From: Rhizobium sp. BK650
GTDB taxonomy: Bacteria; Pseudomonadota; Alphaproteobacteria; Rhizobiales; Rhizobiaceae
Direction of reading: 5' to 3'
Length of the DNA: 64,000 nucleotides
Assembly: GCF_014195325.1 (NCBI RefSeq)
Contig: NZ_JACIBK010000002.1
Location: 372,001-436,000, forward strand
A program made the translations under genes and the position numbers. Shown here piece by piece: positions 27,430 through 35,616 of the stretch (position 1 is its first letter; each line of letters starts with the position of its first letter). The notes under the pieces are model-generated. The model had not been told where the DNA came from and did not search any database. It saw only the letters and a program-made list of their open reading frames with translations.

Positions 27430-27876
27430 ATGATGTCTGATGGCGTTCACCGAGAAGAAGCAGCCTGAAACCATCGAGGGTAGGCCCGAGCGCGGGCGGC
27501 GCCAGACCCGCGAGCACATCGGGCAGGTGATCATGAGAATTTATTGGTGAGCTCTGGAAGATGCTGGCCGAACTCGGTGAATAAGCAAAATCCGCCCCTG
27601 TTAATCCCGCCGACCAGCGTCCGGCGATGCTTCTCGTCGATGCCGTCACTGTAAGAAGTCCACGAGCCCAGCTTACTGGAGGAGCAGCACCGCCAGTTCG
27701 AAGCGAATGTTTTCGCTTGGTGGCTGTTATGTCGGCGGTGCCGCCCTATATGGGCAGACGCCCAATGTCCTGCTTGGGCGTGACGCGATCAGCCTCGTTC
27801 GCGGGAAACTTGGATCTCCCAAGACCGAATTCGATGCACTGATTTTGAGTCATTTTTGGCCAGAGAGGAAAAGACG
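27430..27876 (+). pseudogene. Degenerate stretch with broken coding remnants
   Basis: No intact gene. A 36-codon frame starts at 27440 and stops at 27550. Shifting by one base at the ATTTATTGG site continues it as GELWKMLAELGE before another stop, as if a frameshift broke a short gene. Near 27680-27730 one frame reads EQHRQFEANVFA, which loosely resembles the EANxFA helix of ImmA/IrrE-type peptidases, before stops. These fragments suggest decayed accessory genes, but none can be named with confidence. Confidence 0.35.
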
Positions 27877-28758
27877 ATGAGCAATTACAATGCAGCAAAA
27901 TCGGGTACCTTCAAAATCGGCGGCGACATGGAGGTCAACCGCCTCGGCTTCGGCGCCATGCGCATCACCGGCGATGGCATCTGGGGCAATCCCGCCGATC
28001 ATGATGAATCGATCCGCACGCTGAGGCGTCTGCCGGAACTCAGCGTTAACTTCATCGATACCGCCGATTCCTATGGTCCTGACGTTTCCGAATGGCTGAT
28101 CAAGGAAGCGCTTCACCCTTACAAGAACGGCCTCGTCATCGCCACCAAGGGCGGCCTGACGCGCCATGGCCCGAACATCTGGCTGCCGCTCGGCCGTCCG
28201 GAATACCTGATCCAGCAGGTGCACAAGAGCCTGCGCAACCTGGGCGTCGAGCAGATCGATCTCTGGCAGTTGCACCGCATCGACCCGAAGGTTCCCGCCA
28301 AGGAGCAGTTCGATACGATCAAGTCGCTGCTCGATTCCGGCCTGATCCGGCATGCGGGCCTTAGCGAAGTCTCGGTGGCCGACATCGAAGCCGCTTCCAA
28401 GATCTTCAAGGTCGCGACGGTGCAGAACCGCTACAACCTCGTCGATCGCACCAGCGAAGATGTGCTCGATTATTGCGCCAAACACAGTATCGGCTTCATC
28501 CCCTGGTATCCGCTGGCCGCCGGCGATCTTGCAAAACCTGGGTCGCTGCTCGATACGATTGCCAGGAAGCACAACGCAGCACCAAGCCAGATCGCACTGG
28601 ACTGGGTGTTGAAACGCAGCCCCGTTATGTTGCCGATCCCCGGCACGTCCAAGGTCAAGCATCTCGAAGAAAATGTTGCAGCCGTCGACATCACGCTGTC
28701 TGACGAGGAGTTCACTGCTCTCGATGCCGAAGGCAAGAAGCTCTTCAAGGCGGCTTGA
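27877..28758 (+). CDS. Aldo/keto reductase
   Basis: A 293-aa NADPH-dependent oxidoreductase with a TIM-barrel fold. Catalytic tetrad candidates are Asp and Tyr in IDTADSYG, Lys in VIATKGG and His in [13 protein letters not shown]-binding segments are near [13 protein letters not shown]. The start [10 protein letters not shown] has a GAGAGGAA ribosome site; a longer in-frame start exists at 27856. Substrate unknown. Isolated gene between a decayed region and an sRNA. Confidence 0.9.
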   Translation: MSNYNAAKSGTFKIGGDMEVNRLGFGAMRITGDGIWGNPADHDESIRTLRRLPELSVNFIDTADSYGPDVSEWLIKEALHPYKNGLVIATKGGLTRHGPNIWLPLGRPEYLIQQVHKSLRNLGVEQIDLWQLHRIDPKVPAKEQFDTIKSLLDSGLIRHAGLSEVSVADIEAASKIFKVATVQNRYNLVDRTSEDVLDYCAKHSIGFIPWYPLAAGDLAKPGSLLDTIARKHNAAPSQIALDWVLKRSPVMLPIPGTSKVKHLEENVAAVDITLSDEEFTALDAEGKKLFKAA

Positions 28759-28781
28759 TAGATCCAGGACTGGGTATTAAC

Positions 28782-28810
28782 GGCCGCGATTTCAGCCGTG
28801 GCCATTTTCG
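28782..28810 (+). terminator. Terminator after the aldo/keto reductase gene
   Basis: GGCCGCG / CGTGGCC (one G-U pair) with an 8-base loop, followed by ATTTTCG. Confidence 0.6.
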
Positions 28811-29103
28811 TTTCGTTCTCGCACCATCTTGAGCGCGTCAAGAAACGCACGCAGCGTTGGCGGTACGCGGCAGGAACCAGCTGCGTTTCATGTCGGCGAT
28901 GATGCGCGTGGTTCGTGAAAGCGTCGCAACATGCATGGGCCTATATGGACTTCACACGGTCACAATTTGTGGATTATTTTTGATAGTCAGGTCAAAGATG
29001 CTGCAAAATGAGGCGCCTACGGGGCACTTATGAGGCAAGCATTGCGCTCCATGCATTGCTGCATTGCGGTAATTTCGCTATTCTCCATCAAATGAATTGG
29101 GTA
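28811..29103. other. Intergenic stretch, no gene seen
   Basis: Between the aldo/keto reductase terminator and the small RNA. No coding signal; it should carry the sRNA promoter. A TTGCTG (29056-29061) and CTATTC (29078-29083) pair and a TTGATAAT at 29104-29111 are weak candidates. Confidence 0.4.
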
Positions 29104-29117
29104 TTGATAATCACGAA

Positions 29118-29235
29118 GGCAGCGCACTCCTCCTCCCAGCGCTCCCTTCATCGGACTGACAACACTCCTCCTCCCAGTTGTCAGTCAGGATCAAGAGCCC
29201 GACGCACCTCCTCCCGCGTCGGGCTCTTTTCTTTT
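29118..29235 (+). ncRNA. Small RNA with three anti-Shine-Dalgarno hairpins (alpha-r14/NfeR1, cuckoo type)
   Basis: Three consecutive stem-loops, each with a C-rich anti-SD loop. Hairpin 1 (29121-29143) has stem AGCGC/GCGCT and loop ACTCCTCCTCCCA. Hairpin 2 (29155-29185) has the 9-bp stem ACTGACAAC/GTTGTCAGT and the identical loop. Hairpin 3 (29193-29228) has a perfect 13-bp stem, loop ACCTCCTCCC, and a TTCTTTT tail that makes it the terminator. The length of about 118 bases, three-hairpin plan and repeated CCTCCTCCC motif fit the rhizobial alpha-r14 (NfeR1) and cuckoo/CcsR-like families, which bind ribosome sites of ABC-transporter and other mRNAs. The T-run fixes the strand. The 5' end is inferred from a TTGATAAT -10-like box at 29104-29111. 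Confidence 0.88.
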
Positions 29236-29394
29236 CGGCGGATGCGGCATCTCGCGCAAAGCTCTCAGCAGCCCTCCCATTCGGCATTTGGCCTGTTTCC
29301 CGCGGACGAGCTGCGTCGTGCGGAAGGCCTTTATGGTTCCCTCGAGCACATCGCGCCGAAACAGGCGCTGTAAAAAATCATAGGCATTCGCATC

Positions 29395-29412
29395 GTTGTG
29401 ATATATCACAAC
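29395..29412. promoter_or_regulatory. 18-bp palindrome upstream of the FAD oxidoreductase gene
   Basis: GTTGTGATATATCACAAC is a perfect palindrome 35 bases before the start codon. The TTGT...ACAA ends fit operators of GntR-type repressors. The TGTGA-N4-TCACA core is two bases too short for a normal CRP/FNR site. The regulator gene is not adjacent. Confidence 0.6.
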
Positions 29413-29447
29413 CGAACGGCGATCGACTCTACCGCGGTGGATAAGAC

Positions 29448-30698
29448 ATGGCGAATGAAATGTGCAAGGCGGTGGCCGTCGTCGGCGCCGGGGTGATCGG
29501 TGCCTCGATTGCTTTCGAGCTGCAGCGGCGTGGATTTCAAGTCACGTTAATCGACAAGGGCGAGCCGGGCAGGGGAACCTCCTATGGCAATATGGCGAGC
29601 ATCGCCCTCGATTTCGCAGCCGGCTCGGGTCCTTCAACCTGGAAGAAGCTGCCGCGCTGGCTGATTGATCCTGAAGGTCCTGTCTGGCTGCGACCCTCTT
29701 ATGCGCCGAAAATCCTGCCCTGGTTCCTGCGCTTCCTCGCCGCCGGTCGTCCAACGCGACTGAGAGAAATCGAGGATGCGGGCATGAGTCTATCCAATAT
29801 CGCCCTCGGTGACATCAGCACCATGCTCGATGCCATCGGCGCGCCCGAGCTTATGACCGAAGAAGGCTGCCTGGCGATCTATGAGACCGAGGCCGAGTTC
29901 GATGGAGATCGCGGCCATCTTGATCTGATGCGGCGCTACGGCATGAAATTCGAGGTGCTGAGCAATGGCGCGATCCAATATTACGAGCCGACGCTGTCGC
30001 CGAAAATTGCCAAGGCCGTGCTGCTGCCGGACAACAAGTCGATCCGCGATCCCTATAAGCTGGTCGTAAAACTCACCGAGGCGGCGAAGGCGCGCGGCGC
30101 CGGTTTCGTTTCCGGCCAGGTAAAGGGCGTGGAGCGCAAAAGTGATGGCAGAACAGCCGTCCTTCTCGAAAACGGCAACCGTATCGAAGCCGATAAAGTC
30201 ATTCTGGCTGCCGGTGTCCATACGCGTTTCCTCGCCGAAGCCCTCGGTGAACCGATCCCGCTCGAAACCGAGCGCGGCTACCACACACAGATCATGCAGC
30301 CCGGCATCTCCATGCGCTATTCGGTGATCTGGCCGCATCGCGCCTTCATGGTGACACCGACCGCAGGCGGCATCCGCGTCGGCGGCAATGTCGAGCTTGC
30401 CGGCCTGACGGCTGCGCCTGATTTCCGTCGCCCACGTGTGCTCGTGCGCCACGCGCAGCGCATCCTGCCAAGCCTCAAGGTTCAGGAGACCAGCGAATGG
30501 ATGGGCCATCGTCCGGCACTGCCGGATACGATACCGATCATCTCGCCGTCCGCGAAAATGTCCGGCGTCTTCTATGCCACCGGCCATGGCCATCTGGGCC
30601 TCACCTATTCGGCAACGACAGCACGGTTAATCGCGGATATGGTGATGGGCGACCAGACGCCCGTTGATATCAAGCCGTTCCGTATCAACAGGTATTGA
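29448..30698 (+). CDS. FAD-dependent D-amino acid dehydrogenase/oxidase (HypO-like)
   Basis: A 416-aa DAO-family flavoenzyme. The N-terminal FAD motif is VAVVGAGVIGASIAFELQRR (GxGxxG), the conserved segment RGTSYGNMA follows, and the C-terminal DAO end is GHGHLGLTYSATTARLIADM. Related enzymes oxidise D-amino acids, including cis-4-hydroxy-D-proline made by a racemase/epimerase. The proline-racemase-like gene 85 bases downstream supports this substrate class. An 18-bp palindrome sits in its promoter region. Exact substrate inferred. Confidence 0.88.
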   Translation: MANEMCKAVAVVGAGVIGASIAFELQRRGFQVTLIDKGEPGRGTSYGNMASIALDFAAGSGPSTWKKLPRWLIDPEGPVWLRPSYAPKILPWFLRFLAAGRPTRLREIEDAGMSLSNIALGDISTMLDAIGAPELMTEEGCLAIYETEAEFDGDRGHLDLMRRYGMKFEVLSNGAIQYYEPTLSPKIAKAVLLPDNKSIRDPYKLVVKLTEAAKARGAGFVSGQVKGVERKSDGRTAVLLENGNRIEADKVILAAGVHTRFLAEALGEPIPLETERGYHTQIMQPGISMRYSVIWPHRAFMVTPTAGGIRVGGNVELAGLTAAPDFRRPRVLVRHAQRILPSLKVQETSEWMGHRPALPDTIPIISPSAKMSGVFYATGHGHLGLTYSATTARLIADMVMGDQTPVDIKPFRINRY

Positions 30699-30783
30699 GA
30701 GCAGTCATGTGGGCACCTGTTGCCGACCGGAGAACCGCGGTGATGGCGGCATCCCGCTTTATGTCAGACCTGGAGTTCGAAAG

Positions 30784-31821
30784 ATGAGATGGAAGCGCAC
30801 GATCCAGCTTCTGGATGTTCACGCTGAAGGTGAAATCGGCAAGGTCGCAATCGGGGGCGTACCGAAAATTCCGGGCGAGACGGTCGCCGCCCAGCTTCAC
30901 TGGCTGAACACCGACCCCAAGGGGCAGGCGCTTCGTCGCTTCCTCTGCCTCGAGCCGCGCGGCGCACCGATCGGCTCCGTCAACCTATTGCTGCCGCCGA
31001 AGCATCCGGATGCCGACGCCGCTTTCATCATTCTGCAGCCCGATCAGGCGCATGCGAGCTCCGGCTCGAATTCCATTTGCGTGACGACCGCTCTCCTGGA
31101 ATCCGGCATTGTCGAGATGAATGAGCCGGAAACCATCGTCACGCTTGAAACCGCAGCCGGCTTGGTGAAGGCGACGGCTACCTGCCGCGATGGCCGCTGC
31201 GAGAAGGTGAAACTCACGATGGTGCCGTCCTTCGTCCACGAACTGGATGTCGAGATTGACACGCCCCATTGGGGGAAGATCAAGGCCGACATCTGCTATG
31301 GCGGCATTTTCTACGCGCTTGTTGACGTCGGCCAGATTAATCTGACGATCGAGAAGGCCAACGCCGCAGTCCTTGTGCAGGCCGGCATGATCCTCAAGGA
31401 GCTCATCAACCGCCATATGCCTGTCGTGCACCCGGAAATCCCGGCAATCTCAGGCGTCGCCTATGTCATGTTCCGCGATCTGGAGGCCGATGGCACGGTG
31501 CGTACCTGCACGACCATGTGGCCGGGCCGCGCCGACCGTTCGCCCTGCGGCACCGGCAACTCGGCCAACCTTGCGACGCTCTACGCGCGTGGAAAGGCCA
31601 AGGTAGGAGATGTCTTCAAGTCGAAGTCGATCATCGGCTCGGAATTCGAGGTTGGCCTGCACGCGGTAACGGAAGTGGCCGGCAAACCGGCCGTCATCCC
31701 GACAATCACCGGCCGCGGCTTCACCTTCGGCCTGTCGCAGGTCGCACTCGACCCCTTCGATCCGCATCCCCTCGGCTTCGCCCTGACGGATGTCTGGGGA
31801 CCGTCGGCGGGAGAGATCTGA
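30784..31821 (+). CDS. Proline racemase-family enzyme with Ser/Cys active site
   Basis: A 345-aa member of the proline racemase superfamily (proline racemase, 4-hydroxyproline 2-epimerase, trans-3-hydroxy-L-proline dehydratase). The second catalytic cysteine is present in DRSPCGTGNSA (Cys255). The first motif, normally MCGH, here reads SSGS (Ser93 in the Cys position, Ser95 in the His position). That argues against a classical Cys/Cys racemase. The preceding D-amino acid dehydrogenase suggests epimerisation, whereas the substitution suggests dehydration, so the reaction is unresolved. The ATG at 30784 has a GGAG ribosome site and gives the usual N-terminus; an in-frame extension to 30664 is rejected. 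Confidence 0.85.
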   Translation: MRWKRTIQLLDVHAEGEIGKVAIGGVPKIPGETVAAQLHWLNTDPKGQALRRFLCLEPRGAPIGSVNLLLPPKHPDADAAFIILQPDQAHASSGSNSICVTTALLESGIVEMNEPETIVTLETAAGLVKATATCRDGRCEKVKLTMVPSFVHELDVEIDTPHWGKIKADICYGGIFYALVDVGQINLTIEKANAAVLVQAGMILKELINRHMPVVHPEIPAISGVAYVMFRDLEADGTVRTCTTMWPGRADRSPCGTGNSANLATLYARGKAKVGDVFKSKSIIGSEFEVGLHAVTEVAGKPAVIPTITGRGFTFGLSQVALDPFDPHPLGFALTDVWGPSAGEI

Positions 31822-31868
31822 GCGATCCTGGTGGGTCTGCACGATTGGCCCATGGGCGGAAACAATAT

Positions 31869-32240
31869 ATGGCTGAATCGATAATTCCGGTAAACTGGCG
31901 GAAGCGCTTGGCGGCATCTTTGGTCTTCATCCCGCTATGCGGCTGCGATCCTATGATCCAGTATTTTGCCGATTTTGAAATGAGCGGCGACTATAAAGCT
32001 ATAGCTAACTGCGCAACTAAGTATCTGCCCAGCAATTATTGGCTTCGCGAAGACCCTGATGACGCCAAGAAAGTGAAATTCCTTCAGTCGCAGCAAGATA
32101 AATTACAAACGATCATCGAGGTTGTTGAATCGGGAGCAGGGCGAACTCACATCAGTGTATCGGATTGGTCGATAGGAAGCGGTATGACTGAGTTGTACAG
32201 GAGCTATTTCACCTACTGTGCGTCGACGATAGCTGGATGA
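31869..32240 (+). CDS. Hypothetical lipoprotein
   Basis: A 123-aa predicted lipoprotein: a basic start (WRKRLAA), a hydrophobic stretch, then the lipobox LCGC near residue 25. The rest is hydrophilic and AT-richer than the neighbouring genes, suggesting recent acquisition. The frame is open upstream to 31518 inside the racemase gene, but that part is a shadow. No family recognised. Confidence 0.55.
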   Translation: MAESIIPVNWRKRLAASLVFIPLCGCDPMIQYFADFEMSGDYKAIANCATKYLPSNYWLREDPDDAKKVKFLQSQQDKLQTIIEVVESGAGRTHISVSDWSIGSGMTELYRSYFTYCASTIAG

Positions 32241-32264
32241 CTTGCCTAGAGACCGGCCGGGGCC

Positions 32265-32507
32265 TTGGACATCCGCACCCGACCTTACGCTCACTTGCCG
32301 CATGCTGATGCGCCCGCACGACCGTGCTATCGATCATCGGCCATTCCAAGTCGCTTCTCGGGCGGGCAGCTAGGATCTCATCAAGCGCGCCTATTTCGAT
32401 ACAGCGGCAAGGGTGCCGTTGTATTGCATGACTTCACCGACGAGGAGGCGAGGGTAATCGCTGCCCTGATCGCAGACTTCGATCGGATCGTACGGGTTAA
32501 AACCTAG
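32265..32507 (+). pseudogene. Probable 3' remnant of an unidentified gene
   Basis: Only the last 35 codons look like normal protein (GKGAVVLHDFTDEEARVIAA onward, ending FDRIVRVKT). The first 40 codons are low-quality, Pro/Arg/His-rich sequence of non-coding type. The stop overlaps the mutarotase stop on the other strand by 4 bases. Read as the tail of a truncated gene; it could also be a short orphan gene. Confidence 0.3.
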
Positions 32508-32977
32508 TAAACGAAGGGATCGACTTTGGCCGCCTGGGCGTCCGTTTCCTTGGGATAGATCACGCCCTTGCGGAGGATGATATTGGCGTAGAGCCGCGGC
32601 TCGCTGGTCTGGATGACCGCATGGGCCGCGCGCACCCGACCGTAGAAATCCTGCCCGACGAGGGGGACGACCTCACGCTCCGGCTCATGCTTGGCACAGC
32701 AGGTGATCATCTCCTCATGCACCGGATCAAGCTTGTCGCGCTCGGCTTTGACGGTCGAGCGGAAGATGGCTTCGGGTACGAAATCGTCAATCGGCAGGAC
32801 GCTGAGCACTGCATCGAGTACCGGAATGAGATGGTGTCCGTCGAGTCGGACCAGCCGTCGCGCATGTTCGATGCCCGGATAGTTGCCGTCGACGATGGCG
32901 ATCTCGTCGCCGTGGCCCATGCCCCGCAGTGTTGCGAGCAGGTCCGGGCTCAGTAGCGGGTCAAGCCCTTTCAGCAT
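32504..32977 (-). CDS. RbsD/FucU-family sugar mutarotase
   Basis: A 157-aa protein. MLKGLDPLLSPDLLATLRGM and GHGDEIAIVDGNYPG match the RbsD/FucU family, which interconverts pyranose/furanose or alpha/beta forms of sugars such as ribose and fucose. The start lies inside the 3' end of frcR (17-base overlap), so the two are coupled. In this context the likely substrate is fructose or a related sugar taken up by FrcBCA. The length is nearer FucU than RbsD. Confidence 0.88.
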   Translation of the reverse strand: MLKGLDPLLSPDLLATLRGMGHGDEIAIVDGNYPGIEHARRLVRLDGHHLIPVLDAVLSVLPIDDFVPEAIFRSTVKAERDKLDPVHEEMITCCAKHEPEREVVPLVGQDFYGRVRAAHAVIQTSEPRLYANIILRKGVIYPKETDAQAAKVDPFVY

Positions 32978-34208
32978 TGTCGATCTCCTTGAAAAGTACA
33001 TTCTGGTCGGTGAGATAACGCGCAAAGATTGGCAGGCTGGCGCCGCCGATGGCACGCGCCTGCGCACCGACCACGCCTTCGACGATATCGGGCATCACGA
33101 CGCCTTGCAGGTCGAGCTTTTCCGCTTCATGGATCGTCGCCTGCACGATGCGCCGGCGCACCCAATCGGGAAAGCCGCCATCGATGACGGCAGCGCTGAA
33201 GTCGATGATCGAGGCTGCGGCCACGATTGCCTGTGCCAATGCCTTGGCCGTATCCTGGATCCAGGCTTCCATCGGCTCGCCGAAATCAACCCAATCGTCG
33301 GCCGAATACCACAGCGGTTGCGGATCTATGCCGCGCTCGCGCAGCATGTTTTCGAGCACGAAGATGGAGGCGATCTCCAGAAGCTGCAGCGTCTCGCCAT
33401 TCTTGCCGCGCACCGGCAGCGGACCGATGGCGCCTGCTGTTCCTGTCTTGCCGGAAAAGATCGCCGAATTCAGGACGATCCCGCCGCCGATGAAGGAGCC
33501 GATGAAGAAATAGACGAAATCCGGATAGGAAGGGCCGATACCGAACACCAGTTCTGCGCCGCACGCGCTGGTGGCGTCGTTCTGCAGGAAGACCTGATAG
33601 GAAACTTGTTCAGCAATTTCGGCCTGCAGATCGAAGTCGCGCCAGACCTCCATGGCCCCCGCAGGTGCGCCCACTTCGTCCGCCCAGTTCCAGAGCTCGA
33701 AAGGTGCGGCAATTCCAAGGCCGGCGATGCGGCTGCGCTCTCGCTCGTCGAGCTTGCCTTCCAGTTCCTTGATCCCTTGGGTAACAAAGGACAGAATCTC
33801 ATGGGGCAGGGGATAGGCATAGATCCTGTGCAACTGCAGCCGGATCTTGCCGACGAAATCCATCAGCACGAGGTCGGCGCTTCGCCGGCCGATCTTCACG
33901 CCGAAGGAATAGACGGCATCCGGGTTGAGCCGCATCGGAATGGACGGCTGGCCGACGCGGCCGCGGATCGGTTCGCCGCGCGATAGCAACCCTTCCTTCT
34001 CCAGTGCCCGCATGATGACGGAAACGGTCTGGGCCGAAAGCCCGCTGCGGCGCGCGATATCGGCCTTCGATAATGCGCCATAGAGGCGCACAAGCGACAG
34101 CACGAGGCGTTCGTTATAGGCGCGTACCCTGATCTGGTTCGCACCTCCCGACGGATTCAGAATTGGCGGTGGGGCCGGCATCGAATCCGGGCCTTCCAAG
34201 GACGACAT
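32961..34208 (-). CDS. frcR: ROK-family transcriptional regulator of fructose uptake
   Basis: A 415-aa ROK repressor. The N-terminal winged HTH is ALSKADIARRSGLSAQTVSV (about residues 43-75), followed by a sugar-kinase-like ROK domain (FFIGSFIGGGIVLNS; the glycine-rich GKTGTAGAIGPLP). It is divergent from frcBCAK, as in Sinorhizobium meliloti, and most likely represses that operon and responds to a sugar. GGAGGAG precedes the ATG. It overlaps the FucU-like gene downstream. Confidence 0.88.
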   Translation of the reverse strand: MSSLEGPDSMPAPPPILNPSGGANQIRVRAYNERLVLSLVRLYGALSKADIARRSGLSAQTVSVIMRALEKEGLLSRGEPIRGRVGQPSIPMRLNPDAVYSFGVKIGRRSADLVLMDFVGKIRLQLHRIYAYPLPHEILSFVTQGIKELEGKLDERERSRIAGLGIAAPFELWNWADEVGAPAGAMEVWRDFDLQAEIAEQVSYQVFLQNDATSACGAELVFGIGPSYPDFVYFFIGSFIGGGIVLNSAIFSGKTGTAGAIGPLPVRGKNGETLQLLEIASIFVLENMLRERGIDPQPLWYSADDWVDFGEPMEAWIQDTAKALAQAIVAAASIIDFSAAVIDGGFPDWVRRRIVQATIHEAEKLDLQGVVMPDIVEGVVGAQARAIGGASLPIFARYLTDQNVLFKEIDNAERA

Positions 34209-34263
34209 TGGCCACTCCTCCCAATTACGGCCTATGCCCTAATTTCAATCAGCATGCCACATC

Positions 34264-34276
34264 GAATTAATAATTC
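34264..34276. promoter_or_regulatory. Inverted repeat in the frcR-frcB intergenic region
   Basis: GAATTA-A-TAATTC, AT-rich, 15 bases upstream of the frcB -35 box. ROK regulators bind AT-rich dyads, so it is a candidate FrcR operator. Confidence 0.4.
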
Positions 34277-34291
34277 AATTGGATTTATTTA

Positions 34292-34320
34292 TTGACAAGC
34301 CGTTTTCTTTCGCTCTTAAT
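34292..34320 (+). promoter_or_regulatory. Sigma-70 promoter of frcBCAK
   Basis: TTGACA (34292-34297) and CTTAAT (34315-34320) with a 17-base spacer. Consensus -35 and weaker -10. The leader before frcB is about 115 bases. Confidence 0.6.
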
Positions 34321-34441
34321 TACTATCGTCAACGGCACGGGGACGGCTTTGGGAGGGGCTCATGTCACATTCCGCAAGTCTCATCGTGCATGAATTCCGG
34401 CGCCGCCTTGGGGTGGGCCGGCTAATCTCTGGGAGGAATTC

Positions 34442-35461
34442 ATGAAGAAATCAGTTCTCGCTTTCGGCGCGCTCGCGCTCGGTGTCGCCTTTTCCGCTCC
34501 GGCAATGGCTGCAAATGTTTCCGCATGCCTCATCACCAAGACCGATACCAACCCCTTCTTCGTCAAGATGAAGGAAGGTGCCACGGCCAAGGCCAAGGAA
34601 CTCGGCGTTTCGCTGAAGTCCTATGCCGGCAAGATCGATGGCGACAGCGAAAGCCAGGTCGCGGCAATCGAAAGCTGCATTGCCGACGGCGCAAAGGGCA
34701 TCCTGCTCACCGCTTCCGACACCAAGGGTATCGTCCCGTCGGTCAAGAAGGCTCGTGATGCTGGTCTGCTGGTCATCGCACTCGACACACCGCTCGAGCC
34801 GGCCGATGCCGCAGACGCCACGTTTGCGACCGACAACCTGCTCGCCGGCAAGCTGATCGGCCAGTGGGCCAAGGAAACGCTGGGCGACAAGGCCAAGGAC
34901 GCAAAGGTCGGCTTCCTCGACCTGACGCCGTCGCAGCCGACGGTCGACGTTCTGCGCGACCAGGGCTTCATGATCGGCTTCGGCATCGATCCGAAGAACC
35001 CGAACAAGATCGGCGATGAAGATGACAAGCGTATCGTCGGCCATGATGTGACCAACGGCAACGAAGAAGGCGGCCGCAAGGCCATGGAAAACCTTCTGCA
35101 GAAGGACCCTGGCATCAACGTCATCCACACGATCAACGAACCGGCCGCTGTCGGCGCCTATCAGGCGCTGAAGGCTGTCGGTATGGAAAAGAACGTACTG
35201 ATCGTATCGGTCGACGGCGGTTGCCCGGGCGTCAAGTCGGTCAAGGAGGGCGTCATCGGTGCTACCTCACAGCAATATCCGCTGCTGATGGCATCGCTCG
35301 GTATCGAGGCGATCAAGAAGTTCGCCGACAGCGGTGAAAAGCCGAAGCCGACGGAAGGCAAGTCCTTCTTCGATACCGGCGTCTCGCTCGTCACCGACAA
35401 GCCGGTCTCCGGCGTCAAGTCGATCGACACTAAGGAAGGCACGGCCAAGTGCTGGGGCTGA
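34442..35461 (+). CDS. frcB: Fructose ABC transporter, periplasmic binding protein
   Basis: A 339-aa sugar-binding protein. Signal peptide [20 protein letters not shown] ending AMA-AN. The periplasmic binding fold of the ribose/fructose class follows ([45 protein letters not shown]). Gene order and neighbours are those of the S. meliloti frc system, which imports fructose, ribose and mannose. GGGAGGAATTC precedes the ATG. A strong hairpin after the stop should keep its mRNA level above that of the membrane components. Confidence 0.93.
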   Translation: MKKSVLAFGALALGVAFSAPAMAANVSACLITKTDTNPFFVKMKEGATAKAKELGVSLKSYAGKIDGDSESQVAAIESCIADGAKGILLTASDTKGIVPSVKKARDAGLLVIALDTPLEPADAADATFATDNLLAGKLIGQWAKETLGDKAKDAKVGFLDLTPSQPTVDVLRDQGFMIGFGIDPKNPNKIGDEDDKRIVGHDVTNGNEEGGRKAMENLLQKDPGINVIHTINEPAAVGAYQALKAVGMEKNVLIVSVDGGCPGVKSVKEGVIGATSQQYPLLMASLGIEAIKKFADSGEKPKPTEGKSFFDTGVSLVTDKPVSGVKSIDTKEGTAKCWG

Positions 35462-35485
35462 GCCTCGCCTGATTGACAACAGAAT

Positions 35486-35512
35486 GGCCGGGGCTTGATC
35501 CCCGGCCGTTTT
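35486..35512 (+). terminator. Intercistronic hairpin/attenuator between frcB and frcC
   Basis: GGCCGGGG / CCCCGGCC with a 6-base loop, followed by GTTTTA. A partial terminator here would give more binding protein than permease, a common arrangement in ABC operons. Confidence 0.85.
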
Positions 35513-35616
35513 AGGCGGACGATACGCCGTCGCCCGACAAACCGGCTAAGCAAGACCGGAAGAATATCGGTCGCGGCTTCCGCGTCGGTTCGGCATGCGG
35601 ATGCGAAGGAGGAACA

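Noticed and set aside
26581..27534. 317-codon minus-strand frame across the methyltransferase gene
   Set aside because: The plus-strand gene has a SAM motif and ribosome site; this frame shows neither.
29008..29373. 121-codon plus-strand frame spanning the small RNA
   Set aside because: The three hairpins with conserved loops and the terminator explain the sequence better. The frame translates the C-rich loops into low-complexity peptide and has no ribosome site.
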